A DNA stretch of 64,000 nt from Excoecaria cochinchinensis (lineage: Eukaryota > Streptophyta > Magnoliopsida > Malpighiales > Euphorbiaceae), in assembly GCA_947683425.1 (NCBI GenBank), contig CANTUQ010000003.1, forward strand, positions 5,429,501 through 5,493,500, in the 5' to 3' direction. The notes beneath the pieces are model-generated. The model did not search any database. It had not been told where the DNA came from and saw only the letters and a list, made by a program, of their open reading frames with translations. Shown here piece after piece: positions 36,468 through 48,958 of this stretch; position 1 is the first letter of the stretch; each line of letters opens with the position of its first letter. The position numbers and the translations under genes are program-made.

Positions 36468-38066
36468 CTGAATCAAAATCCACCCCGAAAACACAACAAT
36501 CAATCAAAACCCATACAAACCAAACACACCCACACACACACCCAACGGAAATCGAAGAGAGAAAAGAGCAATAAGGAGAAGAAGAAGAGCATAAACTTAC
36601 CGATTTAGCTCTTGAGTTGTCAAGTCCCACCAAAGAACCACTTGAGAAAGCTTAGGGCAAAAGAGAAGAGGAAGAAGAAAAAATGGGGAGAGGAAGGAAG
36701 ATTGCTCTCTCTCATTTTCTCTCTCCAGGGATTTTATACCCCTCCCTTCTTCTCTTTCTTTTTCCACATGTCACTTGGTCAATGGTGGGTTTTGGCCAAA
36801 AATTCTTCCAGTCTTCATTACTCCTTAACCACAAAGATAACTCCACTAAGAAATAAAATTACTCAAATATGCCCTAATTAAAACAACTCATGCAATAGTA
36901 CTCTAAATGTAACACCCCCATACCCCCGGTGAGGAATATCGGGGCGCTACGCGGACATTTACGTATACTTGTACATGCCTTAGCGGAAGCGATAGCATAA
37001 CACATTCGTTTAAGAGTAATTAAATACTACACTAGGGCCCTACATGCATTTCATATTCACTATACATATGTACTTCTTTCTCTTTATAAGCATGTTCATA
37101 TTACATCTGTTTCCATTTAGCTTTACATATACATTTACATGTAACAACTATACTCTCTTATTACATAATGATGTTACTCAAAATGTAAATACTCTATCAT
37201 CTTATATATACAGCAAGAGATCAAAATAAAATTCCTAGTGGCCTTGACCCGCAGATGTCCGCTCACTGATCCGAACCTGTAACCTACACGGAAATAAACA
37301 TCCGTGCTAAGCGATAACGCTTAGTGGGGATGAAAACAATGCAAAGGACTTCTTTACGAAGTCACAAATAAACCACACAATCATATATCTCATGCATATA
37401 ACTTTTATACGTATACAGCTTGTATGCTCAATTATCAAATACTATGCACTGCAACTTGTACATCTCATTTATTCAAATATACGCTATCATGTGTACATAC
37501 TCATGTCAACACACTCATATAATCATATACTTGTATACGAAACTATAATGTACTTAAACATTTCTCTCATGTACTATAGCTTTATTCAAAGCAACACTAT
37601 AATCATCTCAAGTTCACTGCACAACATTTAACAAAACAAGCCTGAGTTCCTCTCATGGTGGATACGGGACGCTCTATAAAAAACATTTTCGATGGACCGA
37701 AGTCACAAAACATTTTCATCTGTCTCTATTAATGACCGTTCTCAGAGGTCGACCCGCTTCGCCCAAACGGGGCGGAACATAGGCAGCTGCACTCTCTAAT
37801 CCCTTTATAAGCATGCTTATCTATCCACTATAACGGTAATCAGGCTCAATACCAACTCACACACTATACACAGACATCAACTCATCAACTAAAGTTCAAG
37901 TGCATTTATCAAATTCAGAGGTATGTAATTCATATACAATCTTGATCAACAATTAAAAGCATGTAACATTTAAATTCATTTCATGAACATATAAATCATG
38001 CAAAGCAAGATAGAAGAAAACACTCTCTTCAAAACAAATAAAACAAGATGCAAAGAGGTTCACTGT

Positions 38067-38200
38067 CGCGATCGCGACAGAAGTCGCGCTCGCGACAGAA
38101 GCCAAATTCATTGTCGCGACAAGAAGTCGCGCTCGCGCCAGAAGTCAAGTTCATTGTCGCGATCGCGACAAGAGGTCGCGCTCGCGACAGAAGATGGATT
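38067..38200. repeat. Inverted-repeat array of LTR C (TGTCGCGATCGCGACA type)
   Basis: Perfect and near-perfect palindromes TGTCGCGATCGCGACA and GTCGCGCTCGCGAC lie a few bases apart. Further members are at 38484-38521 and 39896-40022. The second LTR repeats them at 41803-41936, 42220-42257 and 43632-43758. One palindrome arm differs by two adjacent bases between the LTRs (GTCGTTACATG in the first, GTCGCGACATG in the second). Confidence 0.88.
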
Positions 38201-39178
38201 ACAAAAAGGATCTATACTCTATACCAAATACATTATATAACAATTCCTAAGTTCATACACCTTTATCATGTCATTTACTATACTTCCTACAACTATACAG
38301 TGTTACTTTAGTAGTTAAATTACTAACTTTAATCATACTCACATGCATTTTTCCATTAACAACTAATTTGTAGACATTTAGGAGCCCTAATCATGTATAA
38401 AACGTTAAAGGGAAAGGCAAGGGGTTTACCCAGGCCAACCGTGGGCTCAAAATGAAGAAAAACAAGCTTAATCTAGGTTGTTCTGTCGCGAGGTCGTTAC
38501 ATGTGTCGCGCTCGCGACAGAGACTCCGCTTTGGTGCCTCACAAGACTGCTTTTTACCCTAAACTTGTATCATCTGAATGAACCTCTAAACATCATTTTT
38601 AGGCAAAACGTTCTTCTTAACAATTGTTCTCTAGGATGTTAACTTTCAAATGGGACATGTTTCAGGTCGTTTGGACATCTATAACGAAAAATATGGTCTA
38701 TACAAGCTATACTGTTCCAGTGAACCCGCCTGAACAGGGTCACCTACATTGTAATAACTTTTTGGGATACTTAGGGCCAGAATTAGATCAAGCATCCTCT
38801 TAGACATTTTTAGACACGAATCTTATCTTTCATATGCAATTGGAAACAACACAATTGGAGTCCTATAACTCTACTTATGATAAATACAATACACAGGGGT
38901 CTAATGACAAATAAGCAGAATTTCGCAACATCAAATTCTTTTATCAACACAAACACTCAAATGATCAAGTTACATGCTTATAAACATATATACACATGTC
39001 ATGAGCACTGTAAGCAATCAAAATGAACAATAAACCAATATACACTAAAAGAGCAATTGAGCTAGTTAAAGCTCATCATATACATCTACATCCAGTCATG
39101 GTTCCTTTTAAACACATATCACTCAATCACATGCCAGGAAAACAAAATCGCACTCGATCCCTACCTCTAGGAACTCGA

Positions 39179-39237
39179 TCACAGTTCTCTACTCGTTCCG
39201 ATCTTCTCTTTTCCTTTATCGACTCTCCTGCCTCCAA
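39179..39237 (-). other. KGKE micro-exon-like segment in the C 3' LTR
   Basis: After GGTGCAAG and two bases the minus strand reads GGRRVDKGKEKIGTSREL and TGA. The unspliced frame happens to stay open back to an ATG at 39364. The second LTR has the identical segment at 42915-42973. Confidence 0.55.
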
Positions 39238-40094
39238 CTTGCACCAAAACCACACACAAAACACTTGGGGTTACTTTTCTTTTAACTTTAAATCCAAAAC
39301 AAAGAGAAAAAGGAGGTCGGATCGGAAAACAAATTAAACTAACCTTCTGAAGAGATCTAATCAAGTCTTATGATGCTCTCTATAAGCCACCTCAAATGGT
39401 TCTCTCAAAGAACTAAGCATGTGAAGAAGAAGAGGGACAAGAGAGAGGGCAAAGCAAGGTGGACGGCTAACTAAAGAAAAGAGAAAGAAAGAAAAAGAGT
39501 AGTGGCCAAAGCATGGAAATCCAACGGGAATAAGAATCAAAATAACTAGTCAACTCTCATCCAAATTCAATTACAATTATAAATGCCAACAAATCTCATT
39601 TAATGCCACTTACTTCCATTCAATGCCAACCACTCTCATTAATCCATTTCCATCCAAAAAGTCCCATGCCACATGTCACTCTCTCTTGTAGCCATGTGTC
39701 ACTTCCCTACGATGCCACTTGGCACACTCCTACGATGCCACTTGTCAAACTCTTATGTCGCCACTTGTCACTCCTCTACTATGCCACTTGTCAAACTCTT
39801 ATGCCGCCACTTGTCACTCCTCTATGACACCATGTGTCAACTCACTACAACCCCAAGTCTCTTAGTCCCACTTATGCCAGCATCTCACGAGAGGGTTCTG
39901 TCGCGCTCGCGACGCTTGTCGCGCCCGCGACAGAATGCTCACATCCACTCTAACCAGCTGTAGTTGGGAAACCGCTGGAGTGTTCTGTCGCGCCCGCGAC
40001 ACTTGTCGCGCTCGCGACAGAACTCTCACACACAACACCTACTTATTCGAACAAAAACTCCGTAATTCTTCTAGGGCCATTTTGGGGTGTGACA

Positions 40095-40643
40095 AATCTC
40101 TCCCCCTTAAGAAATTTCGTCCTCGAAATTTCCCTGCTAATCACTTACACCATATAGCTATCAAATCGAACACACTTTACACTTTCCTTAACACACTGCA
40201 CTCTAATCCATATACTCCTTCTAAGCATCTAGCACTGAATGTATATCCTGTCAGCTTTCTCAATGAAATGCATGCAATAATACTTTTTCACATACAAATG
40301 AGGGATGCGGATGGAATGGTCATGTAATGATTTATGTATGCGAGATGATGCGAAAATGCAATGTAAGCTACTGTAATGCACTTTTCCCATCCCCATGTTT
40401 CACTATGCTCATGTCAAATGATTTCAAGAAGATAGCTGACAGGAATACAGAGTGTCACCTCGAACTCTTAACAATTCACATCTGGCACTGTCTCTTCTAC
40501 GTTCTCACGTGAGTCGGACTCCATCTAAACTTTACACAAACGACATCTGCATTAGGCCACAACTCTAGACAAACTCTGACATTTAATCTATACTCGACAT
40601 CTTATAGACCAGAACCTCAAGCCTGGGCTCTGATACCACTAAA
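40095..40643 (-). other. Interior of element C: primer site, gag stub, polypurine tract
   Basis: Minus-strand order: primer-binding site TGGTATCAGAGCCCAGG (about 40622-40638); acceptor-like GTTTAG followed by an ATG at 40522-40524 that opens MESDSRENVEETVPDVNC and stops, matching the start of the element B gag (MESDPSENVGET); unassigned sequence; then the coding tail for a FEDE stretch and the polypurine tract AAGGGGGAGAGAT (about 40097-40112). It looks like an internal deletion that kept the replication signals. Confidence 0.85.
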
Positions 40644-43600
40644 TGTAACACCCCCATACCCCCGGTGAGGAATATCGCGGCGCTACGCGGACATTTACGT
40701 ATACTTGTACATGCCTTAGCGGAAGCGATAGCATAACACATTCGTTTAAGAGTAATTAAATACTACACTAGGGCCCTACATGCATTTCATATTCACTATA
40801 CATATGTACTTCTTTCTCTTTATAAGCATGTTCATATTACATCTGTTTCCATTTAGCTTTACATATACATTTACATGTAACAACTATACTCTCTTATTAC
40901 ATAATGATGTTACTCAAAATGTAAATACTCTATCATCTTATATATACAGCAAGAGATCAAAATAAAATTCCTAGTGGCCTTGACCCGCAGATGTCCGCTC
41001 ACTGATCCGAACCTGTAACCTACACGGAAATAAACATCCGTGCTAAGTGATAACGCTTAGTGGGGATGAAAACAATGCAAAGGACTTCTTTACGAAGTCA
41101 CAAATAAACCACACAATCATATATCTCATGCATATAACTTTTATACGTATACAGCTTGTATGCTCAATTATCAAATACTATGCACTGCAACTTGTACATC
41201 TCATTTATTCAAATATACGCTATCATGTGTACATACTCATGTCAACACACTCATATAATCATATACTTGTATACGAAACTATAATGTACTTAAACATTTC
41301 TCTCATGTACTATAGCTTTATTCAAAGCAACACTATAATCATCTCAAGTTCACTGCACAACATTTAACAAAACAAGCCTGAGTTCCTCTCATGGTGGATA
41401 CGGGACGCTCTATAAAAAACATTTTCGATGGACCGAAGTCACAAAACATTTTCATCTGTCTCTATTAATGACCGTTCTCAGAGGTCGACCCGCTTCGCCC
41501 AAACGGGGCGGAACATAGGCAGCTGCACTCTCTAATCCCTTTATAAGCATGCTTATCTATCCACTATAACGGTAATCAGGCTCAATACCAACTCACACAC
41601 TATACACAGACATCAACTCATCAACTAAAGTTCAAGTGCATTTATCAAATTCAGAGGTATGTAATTCATATACAATCTTGATCAACAATTAAAAGCATGT
41701 AACATTTAAATTCATTTCATGAACATATAAATCATGCAAAGCAAGATAGAAGAAAACACTCTCTTCAAAACAAATAAAACAAGATGCAAAGAGGTTCACT
41801 GTCGCGATCGCGACAGAAGTCGCGCTCGCGACAGAAGCCAAATTCATTGTCGCGACAAGAAGTCGCGCTCGCGCCAGAAGTCAAGTTCATTGTCGCGATC
41901 GCGACAAGAGGTCGCGCTCGCGACAGAAGATGGATTACAAAAAGGATCTATACTCTATACCAAATACATTATATAACAATTCCTAAGTTCATACACCTTT
42001 ATCATGTCATTTACTATACTTCCTACAACTATACAGTGTTACTTTAGTAGTTAAATTACTAACTTTAATCATACTCACATGCATTTTTCCATTAACAACT
42101 AATTTGTAGACATTTAGGAGCCCTAATCATGTATAAAACGTTAAAGGGAAAGGCAAGGGGTTTACCCAGGCCAACCGTGGGCTCAAAATGAAGAAAAACA
42201 AGCTTAATCTAGGTTGTTCTGTCGCGAGGTCGCGACATGTGTCGCGCTCGCGACAGAGACTCCGCTTTGGTGCCTCACAAGACTGCTTTTTACCCTAAAC
42301 TTGTATCGTCTGAATGAACCTCTAAACATCATTTTTAGGCAAAACGTTCTTCTTAACAATTGTTCTCTAGGATGTTAACTTTCAAATGGGACATGTTTCA
42401 GGTCGTTTGGACATCTATAACGAAAAATATGGTCTATACAAGCTATACTGTTCCAGTGAACCCGCCTGAACAGGGTCACCTACATTGTAATAACTTTTTG
42501 GGATACTTAGGGCCATAATTAGATCAAGCACCCTCTTAGACATTTTTAGACACGAATCTTATCTTTCATATGCAATTGGAAACAACACAATTGGAGTCCT
42601 ATAACTCTACTTATGATAAATACAATACACAGGGGTCTAATGACAAATAAGCAGAATTTCGCAACATCAAATTCTTTTATCAACACAAACACTCAAATGA
42701 TCAAGTTACATGCTTATAAACATATATACACATGTCATGAGCACTGTAAGCAATCAAAATGAACAATAAACCAATATACACTAAAAGAGCAATTGAGCTA
42801 GTTAAAGCTCATCATATACATCTACATCCAGTCATGGTTCCTTTTAAACACATATCACTCAATCACATGCCAGGAAAACAAAATCGCACTCGATCCCTAC
42901 CTCTAGGAACTCGATCACAGTTCTCTACTCGTTCCGATCTTCTCTTTTCCTTTATCGACTCTCCTGCCTCCAACTTGCACCAAAACCACACACAAAACAC
43001 TTGGGGTTACTTTTCTTTTAACTTTAAATCCAAAACAAAGAGAAAAAGGAGGTCGGATCGGAAAACAAATTAAACTAACCTTCTGAAGAGATCTAATCAA
43101 GTCTTATGATGCTCTCTATAAGCCACCTCAAATGGTTCTCTCAAAGAACTAAGCATGTGAAGAAGAAGAGGGACAAGAGAGAGGGCAAAGCAAGGTGGAC
43201 GGCTAACTAAAGAAAAGAGAAAGAAAGAAAAAGAGTAGTGGCCAAAGCATGGAAATCCAACGGGAATAAGAATCAAAATAACTAGTCAACTCTCATCCAA
43301 ATTCAATTACAATTATAAATGCCAACAAATCTCATTTAATGCCACTTACTTCCATTCAATGCCAACCACTCTCATTAATCCATTTCAATCCAAAAAGTCC
43401 CATGCCACATGTCACTCTCTCTTGTAGCCATGTGTCACTTCCCTACGATGCCACTTGGCACACTCCTACGATGCCACTTGTCAAACTCTTATGCCGCCAC
43501 TTGTCACTCCTCTACTATGCCACTTGTCAAACTCTTATGCCGCCACTTGTCACTCCTCTATGACACCATGTGTCAACTCACTACAACCCCAAGTCTCTTA

Positions 43601-43830
43601 GTCCCACTTATGCCAGCATCTCACGAGAGGGTTCTGTCGCGCTCGCGACGCTTGTCGCGCCCGCGACAGAATGCTCACATCCACTCTAACCAGCTGTAGT
43701 TGGGAAACCGCTGGAGTGTTCTGTCGCGCCCGCGACACTTGTCGCGCTCGCGACAGAACTCTCACACACAACACCTACTTATTCGAACAAAAACTCCGTA
43801 ATTCTTCTAGGGCCATTTTGGGGTGTGACA
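40644..43830 (-). mobile_element. 5' LTR of element C
   Basis: It has the same length and modules as the 3' LTR, shifted by 3736 bp: terminal hairpin near 41036-41061, arrays at 41803-41936, 42220-42257 and 43632-43758, micro-exon at 42915-42973 and donor at 43074-43079. It is followed by CTAAC, the near-match of the left flank CTAAA. Confidence 0.92.
42915..42973 (-). other. KGKE micro-exon-like segment in the C 5' LTR
   Basis: It is identical in sequence to 39179-39237. If transcription of element C starts in this LTR upstream of the donor at 43074-43079, this is the copy that would enter the RNA. Confidence 0.55.
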
Positions 43831-43881
43831 CTAACACCCACACAAGCTCGAAACTACTAGGGTGGGAAACGAGGTGTTACA
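43831..43881 (-). mobile_element. Solo LTR M, 5' end after element C
   Basis: The minus strand starts TGTAACACCTCGTTTCCCAC at 43881 and runs to the CTAAC flank of element C. It joins to 36907. The right flank GTGCT pairs with GTGTT at 34799-34803. Confidence 0.8.
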
Positions 43882-44595
43882 GTGCTCCAAAAGATTAAAT
43901 GTTGGATGGGAGTCACCACAAGAAGATAATAAAGCTAAAATTTTTGGGGTTGGATAACTTGAATTTCATTTCTTGATGGCATATACACTACATAGATAAT
44001 TCGAATACTATTGTAATGAAGAGTTTGTATCAAATAGTTGTAATTAAATAGTTATCTTATCTTGCTTTGATATGTATATGTAGCATGCATGATGGGTGAG
44101 AGTTATAGGATTGAATTGAATTGAGATGTTGATTATATTATGTATGGAAAATATTATATAAATTGTTGTGCCCATGATGGGTTGTCGAATTGTTTGGTTG
44201 CAGGAGGGTAAGTTAGATAAACAACCATTATGAAAATAGAGCATTTATAGCTTATCCATTAAAGAATGGCTATGATCACTAAGTTGATAGCTTAAGTTTA
44301 ACTAATAAGACTTTACAATTGGGTATGGTGATGTAATGATGGAAAAAAAAATTTACTTGCTTTTGCAACGATCGAATATTTATCTGTATCCAAACAATCA
44401 TGGTAGTTGCAAGAGTTAACGTACATTCGGTATAGCGAGTGTAACGGTGTTATAGTAATGTTAAGAGAATATTGTAATTTATTTAAAGGAGACGTGATAT
44501 AAAATTTATGCATATATAGATAAGATGAAAAAATGAATAAAGTTTATTCAATAGAATAATATCAAATGATAATATAAGTACTAATATAATGTTAT
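43882..44595 (+). mobile_element. LTR J, continuation
   Basis: AT-rich sequence that follows on from 34803 once LTR M is removed. No gene or clear module is visible. It is cut at 44596 by LTR Q. Confidence 0.5.
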
Positions 44596-47500
44596 TGTAA
44601 CACCCCCTAATCACCTGTAGGGACACTATGGTGACTATGAAGTGTTACCACAAACACATGCGCATAAAACAGTTTTACAACAAATTTCAGGATTAATTAA
44701 TTTCTTTCAAAAGTAACATTCAATTAGCAACTGAAAAATCCATGCATTACATTATCTAACATCTTTAGTCTTACTACACTTTTCGCTTTACAAAAATACA
44801 ACGTAGATCACTTACACATGCCAACTATAAATACACATCTATTACTACTAATGTGTTGGCCATTGGTGATGTAGGACTATTTTCCCAAAATGCTATCTTC
44901 ATATACCTACATGGATAAAACATCCATGCTAAGAAATAATGCTTAGTGGGGAACAACAACATACTATATTCATTTATAACAGTCATTATATCAAAACTTG
45001 AATATGCCTTGCATTATTACATACATATAGTATATCATCTATTGTATCTAAACGATCATATATCATCATCCATATTTATATAAGGCAAGGTAACTATCAA
45101 CATCTGCATATATATAAACACCATCATCACGTTATAGTCACAAATTTGCATAACGTATACCTCCCTCAATCCATAACAATACCACACACCATTCTTAATG
45201 TGCATTAAATTCACATTGCTATATTCACAACACTTCATTTATTCTACATGTTGCTTCCACACTTTTAGAAATAGATATCTGAATATCATTGTGGTATGTA
45301 TAAGTACCTCTTTCACATTTATATCTAAAGATACACGCTCTTGTGAATCCAAACTGGATTTATACACATTGGAGATGTGCGTGCTCATCAATTCAGTTCA
45401 CATACTCATAGAATGTAAATGCAATTCAGATTAACAATTAACATTATACAATGTTTCATAAGGAATTACACATCATTTATATGCCTTATATTCAACATAA
45501 GTATATACTCAGTGAGCATAACATCTTAGAATAATCACATTAAAACTCACCATGTCACACCATTATTCATATGCACATCACATTTGTATCCATAAATACA
45601 TAATATAAGATTCACATTATTAACTTATTAACATTACTATTATAGTCATGCATGCAACTCAAAGATGCGGATAACGGGTATCGCATCAGTACCCAAAGGT
45701 GCAGTATCGTATCAGTATCCAAATGTGCAGTATCGCATCAGTATCCGTAGATATAGCACTTTTGCATTGGTACCCGAAGGTACAAAAATAATTAGTAATC
45801 ATAAAAATATTCGCATAAGAGAATCCAATATGGATTCATCTTGCATTGATGATTCTAGAAGAATTAGACACATTTGGCTGCAGCACTTAGACCCTATAGG
45901 CATGCCTATCTATCCACTACTTGACTCGCAGGCTTTAATTTATTAAATTCGATTGTTTAATCTATTGACCTCACATCACAGTAAACATAATTTTACACAT
46001 GATTAAAATAGCATAATTCCACACTTACGCATATTTATGAGTTATTGAACAAACTCATATTCAATAATCAAATTCGATCATCATAATTAATCATAGCATT
46101 CAACACATAACTCTATTCACTTCCATACGCATATTCTTGTTGTCAAACTCACACTTCATCATTCGATTCGTACAAATCGTAAATACATATATATATAGAC
46201 TCATATTCACCTAATTTGCCACATTATTAATCTCCATATAATTAAGAAATTCATAAGCTTAAAACATTAAATCTCATTTATCATTATCATAATATATAAT
46301 AACTCATATATCCACATGAACCAATATAATATCATTAAATATCTTGTATAATAATACATTCTAGTAACATCTATATCAGTTCATGCATCATATAATAGTG
46401 TTAGGTAAATTCTTCAATCACACATTCATTGAACATAGAGTCACACTCTTACAAATCCCATTCACTTCAAACATGCTCATATTTTCCTCATATACAATTC
46501 AACCTCATTACATACCTACATATGGTTTATATTCACATTAAGCAAACTCATTTCATTTGCTATCCTTCATATGTGTATAACTTAATCTCAACTCATAATT
46601 ATACATACTTGTTCATATTATAGATGTTCATATGGATTAAGGCATTATAATCCTCAAATGTCATTTAACTTGACTGAATTCTATTTCATACAATTATAGA
46701 ATATTACTTCATTAGTTTATTACTAATATTACTCATTTAATAGACTTAGACATGCATCGAATAGATCCTAGAAAGTTTTGGTGCCATACGGGTTCAATTC
46801 GGGAAGGATAAACACTCAAAAATACACAAACTAGAGGAGGGTAAAGGTTTGCAATGATTAATGCCAACCATGTGGTCAAAATAAGAAGAAAAATCCCTCA
46901 TTTAACTTATTCTGTCACGCTCGCAACAGTAGCCTCTATCATATTTTCTACGAGACTGCTTTTCACCTTAAACTTGAACCGCATAAACTAACATCAAAAA
47001 TTAAATTTTAGGAAAACCTTCCTTCTTAACAATTGTTTCCTAGGATGTTAAGTTTCCAATGGCAGAAATTTCAGGAAATTTTGACATCCAAAACATCAGA
47101 TATGACCTAAAGAACCTATACTATTCCAATGAACCCGCCAGATTAGAGACACTAGGGTTTTGGCCACTTTTGGGAAATTTAGAGCTAGAATTACCTCAAC
47201 CATATTTCTGAGACATTTTTAGGCATGGGTATTAGGTTACAGTAGCAATTTGAAACAACACATTTGGAGCACTAAAACTCGATCTATGGGAAAAATAGTC
47301 ACCTATAAGTACATTTTTCCTACTTCGTACACATGACTTCTAAAACCTACTTCAATGACATTTTATCCAACATGCTCTACTAATCATTTATTCATATATA
47401 TGTTAACTTGCATAAGGCACAATTCTCATCTTAATTTGATTAAAACGCAAGGAGTTATGGCCCAAGGAACATGACATGCTCCAAAAGGCTCTCTTACAGA

Positions 47501-47993
47501 GAATAAACCACACTATATGCCATTTTTAATGACCCTAAAGGTCTCAATATCAAAGTTACGTTTACCACACTTTAAGACATGAACATGGCAATATCAACCC
47601 ATTAATCTCCTTTTCTCACTATAGTTTGTGAACTCACATAATTACATTGACAGTACCAATAGGTCAAAATGAAACTTACTAACTAACTAAACGCTTCCCA
47701 ACTAGCTCATTTGACACAATTTTCACAACAAACTCAATCTTCACATCCTTAACTCAAATATGCATAACATGCCAATAGGCATTCCTCAACAAATTCATTT
47801 ATTTACAAATTCACAATTCACCCAAAATTAGGGTTCAATAGACTCATAAAAATCATCATACTTTAATGCATTCCTTTCTTTAATTAAAATATCTCATAGC
47901 ATAACACAAATAGTCTTAACACATAGTCAATTAATTTACTCACACAAAACACAATTAGTTCCTAAACCTTAATTTCCTTAGCTCCGCTTAAGC

Positions 47994-48058
47994 TTACTTG
48001 GCACCTTGATCATCATTCCTCTTCCTTCCTTTTCCTTTCTCATAGCCACCGTCAAATT
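47994..48058 (-). other. KGKG micro-exon-like segment in LTR Q
   Basis: After AATTCTAG and two bases the minus strand reads FDGGYEKGKGRKRNDDQGAK and TAA. Same phase as the others. Confidence 0.5.
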
Positions 48059-48242
48059 CTAGAATTAAAAATAAGGGGATTAATTCCCATCTCAAAATAA
48101 AAATGAAGGAGTAGAAGAGGATAAAGAACAACCTAATTAAACACTTACCTTGCTAGCTCAAAAACTTCACTCTACTAATCACTCACTTGATCACCCAACA
48201 GAAATTATGGAATTAGAATTTGAAGGAGATTGATAATGTAAG

Positions 48243-48340
48243 AAAGAAGAAGAAGAAGAAGAAGAAGAAGAAGAAGAAGAAGAAGAAGAAGAAGAAGAAG
48301 AAGAAGAAGAAGAAGAAGAAGAAGAAGAAGAAGAAGAAAG
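48243..48340 (+). repeat. (GAA)n microsatellite in LTR Q
   Basis: About 31 uninterrupted GAA/AAG triplets. On the LTR strand this is a CTT tract that lies upstream of the donor site. Shorter CTT or GAA tracts occupy the same place in LTRs A, G, M, N, O and P. Confidence 0.95.
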
Positions 48341-48757
48341 ACATAAACTTTGAAATGAAGCAGCTAAAGATCACATGCAAAGAATGAAATTTTCTCTCTC
48401 CTTAAAAGCTTATATTACATGTAGGAGGATGAGGTGGCAAGAGCAGAAGTTGACAGCTGGATTCCACCACTCAAATCCTCCATTGCATGTCAATGCTGAG
48501 TTGGCAAATCCAGCAATTGCCACTTAGAATCCACTCCCAAATTCTTAATAAATATTAACTTAATTGATCCCCACTAACTCTTAATTAATCCCTCTTTAAT
48601 TTAATCATGCAAATTTACCCATAAGTCACTTAAACTTATTTATTCTCTTTAATTAAGTCCTTAATTTCTCAATTACTCTTAAATCCAAATTAGCAAACTC
48701 ACTATTAAATTCACCCAACTACCCTAGTCAAGCCAACATACTACTAGGGTCGTTACA

Positions 48758-48958
48758 GGTAATGCTAAAATTAATAGTTATAATAATAATACTACATTGT
48801 TAATAGAGATAAAAATGTATATAGTAATCATAATTTTGAATAATAGGAAGTGTAAATAATAAATTAAATGAATAATAGGAAGTGCTATAGAATTGTTAAT
48901 AAGATAAGGATTTAAATTAAGAGCATTCCGAAAGAATATAATTATTAAATATATATAG
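48758..48958. other. K0 host sequence between LTRs Q and K
   Basis: AT-rich DNA with ATAATAAT runs, like 29600-30970. Bases 48759-48763 are GTAAT, the same five bases that precede LTR J at 30976-30980. No gene seen. Confidence 0.45.

Larger units (their letters stand above)
34804..36907 (-). mobile_element. Solo LTR M, main part
   Basis: On the minus strand the LTR end GGGGTGTTACA is at 34804. Plus-strand modules: terminal hairpin near 35197-35221, mini-hairpins 35443-35572, TAGGCATGCCTGA near 35609, inverted-repeat array 35775-36085, micro-exon 36409-36467 and donor 36595-36600. It is interrupted at 36907 by element C and completed at 43831-43881, where it starts TGTAACACCTCGTTTCCC. Flanks are GTGTT (34799-34803) and GTGCT (43882-43886), a duplication with one mismatch. 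Confidence 0.85.
36908..40094 (-). mobile_element. 3' LTR of element C
   Basis: On the minus strand it starts TGTCACACCCCAAAATGGCC at 40094 and ends GGGGGTGTTACA at 36908. Plus-strand modules: terminal hairpin near 37300-37325, GC hairpin region 37676-37790, GCATGCTTATCTATCCACT near 37812, inverted-repeat groups 38067-38200, 38484-38521 and 39896-40022, micro-exon 39179-39237, donor-like GTTAGT 39338-39343. Confidence 0.92.
36908..43830 (-). mobile_element. Element C, young non-autonomous retrotransposon
   Basis: Two 3187-bp LTRs (36908-40094 and 40644-43830) of equal length flank a 549-bp interior (40095-40643). By eye they differ at about nine sites. Flanking 5-mers are CTAAA (36903) and CTAAC (43831). 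The interior has a primer-binding site, the first codons of a gag, and the pol 3' tail with polypurine tract, with no RT, integrase or protease. It must have moved with enzymes of a related element, and recently. Confidence 0.92.
44596..48757 (-). mobile_element. Solo LTR Q (4162 bp)
   Basis: On the minus strand it starts TGTAACGACCCTAGTAGTATG at 48757 and ends GGGGGTGTTACA at 44596. Plus-strand modules: terminal hairpin near 44925-44948 (GGCCAACACATTAG nearby at about 44857), mini-hairpins 45680-45865, AGGCATGCCTATC near 45899, a single decayed TGTCACGCTCGCAACAG at 46912, micro-exon 47994-48058, donor 48143-48148 and a (GAA)n tract. The immediate flanks GTTAT and GGTAA do not match. Confidence 0.75.

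Noticed and set aside
36409..36633. A 74-codon frame from an ATG through the intron-like stretch into the KGKE segment of LTR M
   Set aside because: It is open only because the intron-like stretch lacks stops in this LTR (and in LTR C). LTR B has an in-frame stop there and the intervening residues are not conserved, so an unspliced coding frame is not supported in general.
38067..38200. CRISPR-like look of regularly spaced palindromes (also at 9971-10163 and 22629-23189)
   Set aside because: Repeats are very short or imperfect, spacers are tiny and related, and the arrays sit inside plant LTRs with primer sites and target-site duplications. There are no cas genes.
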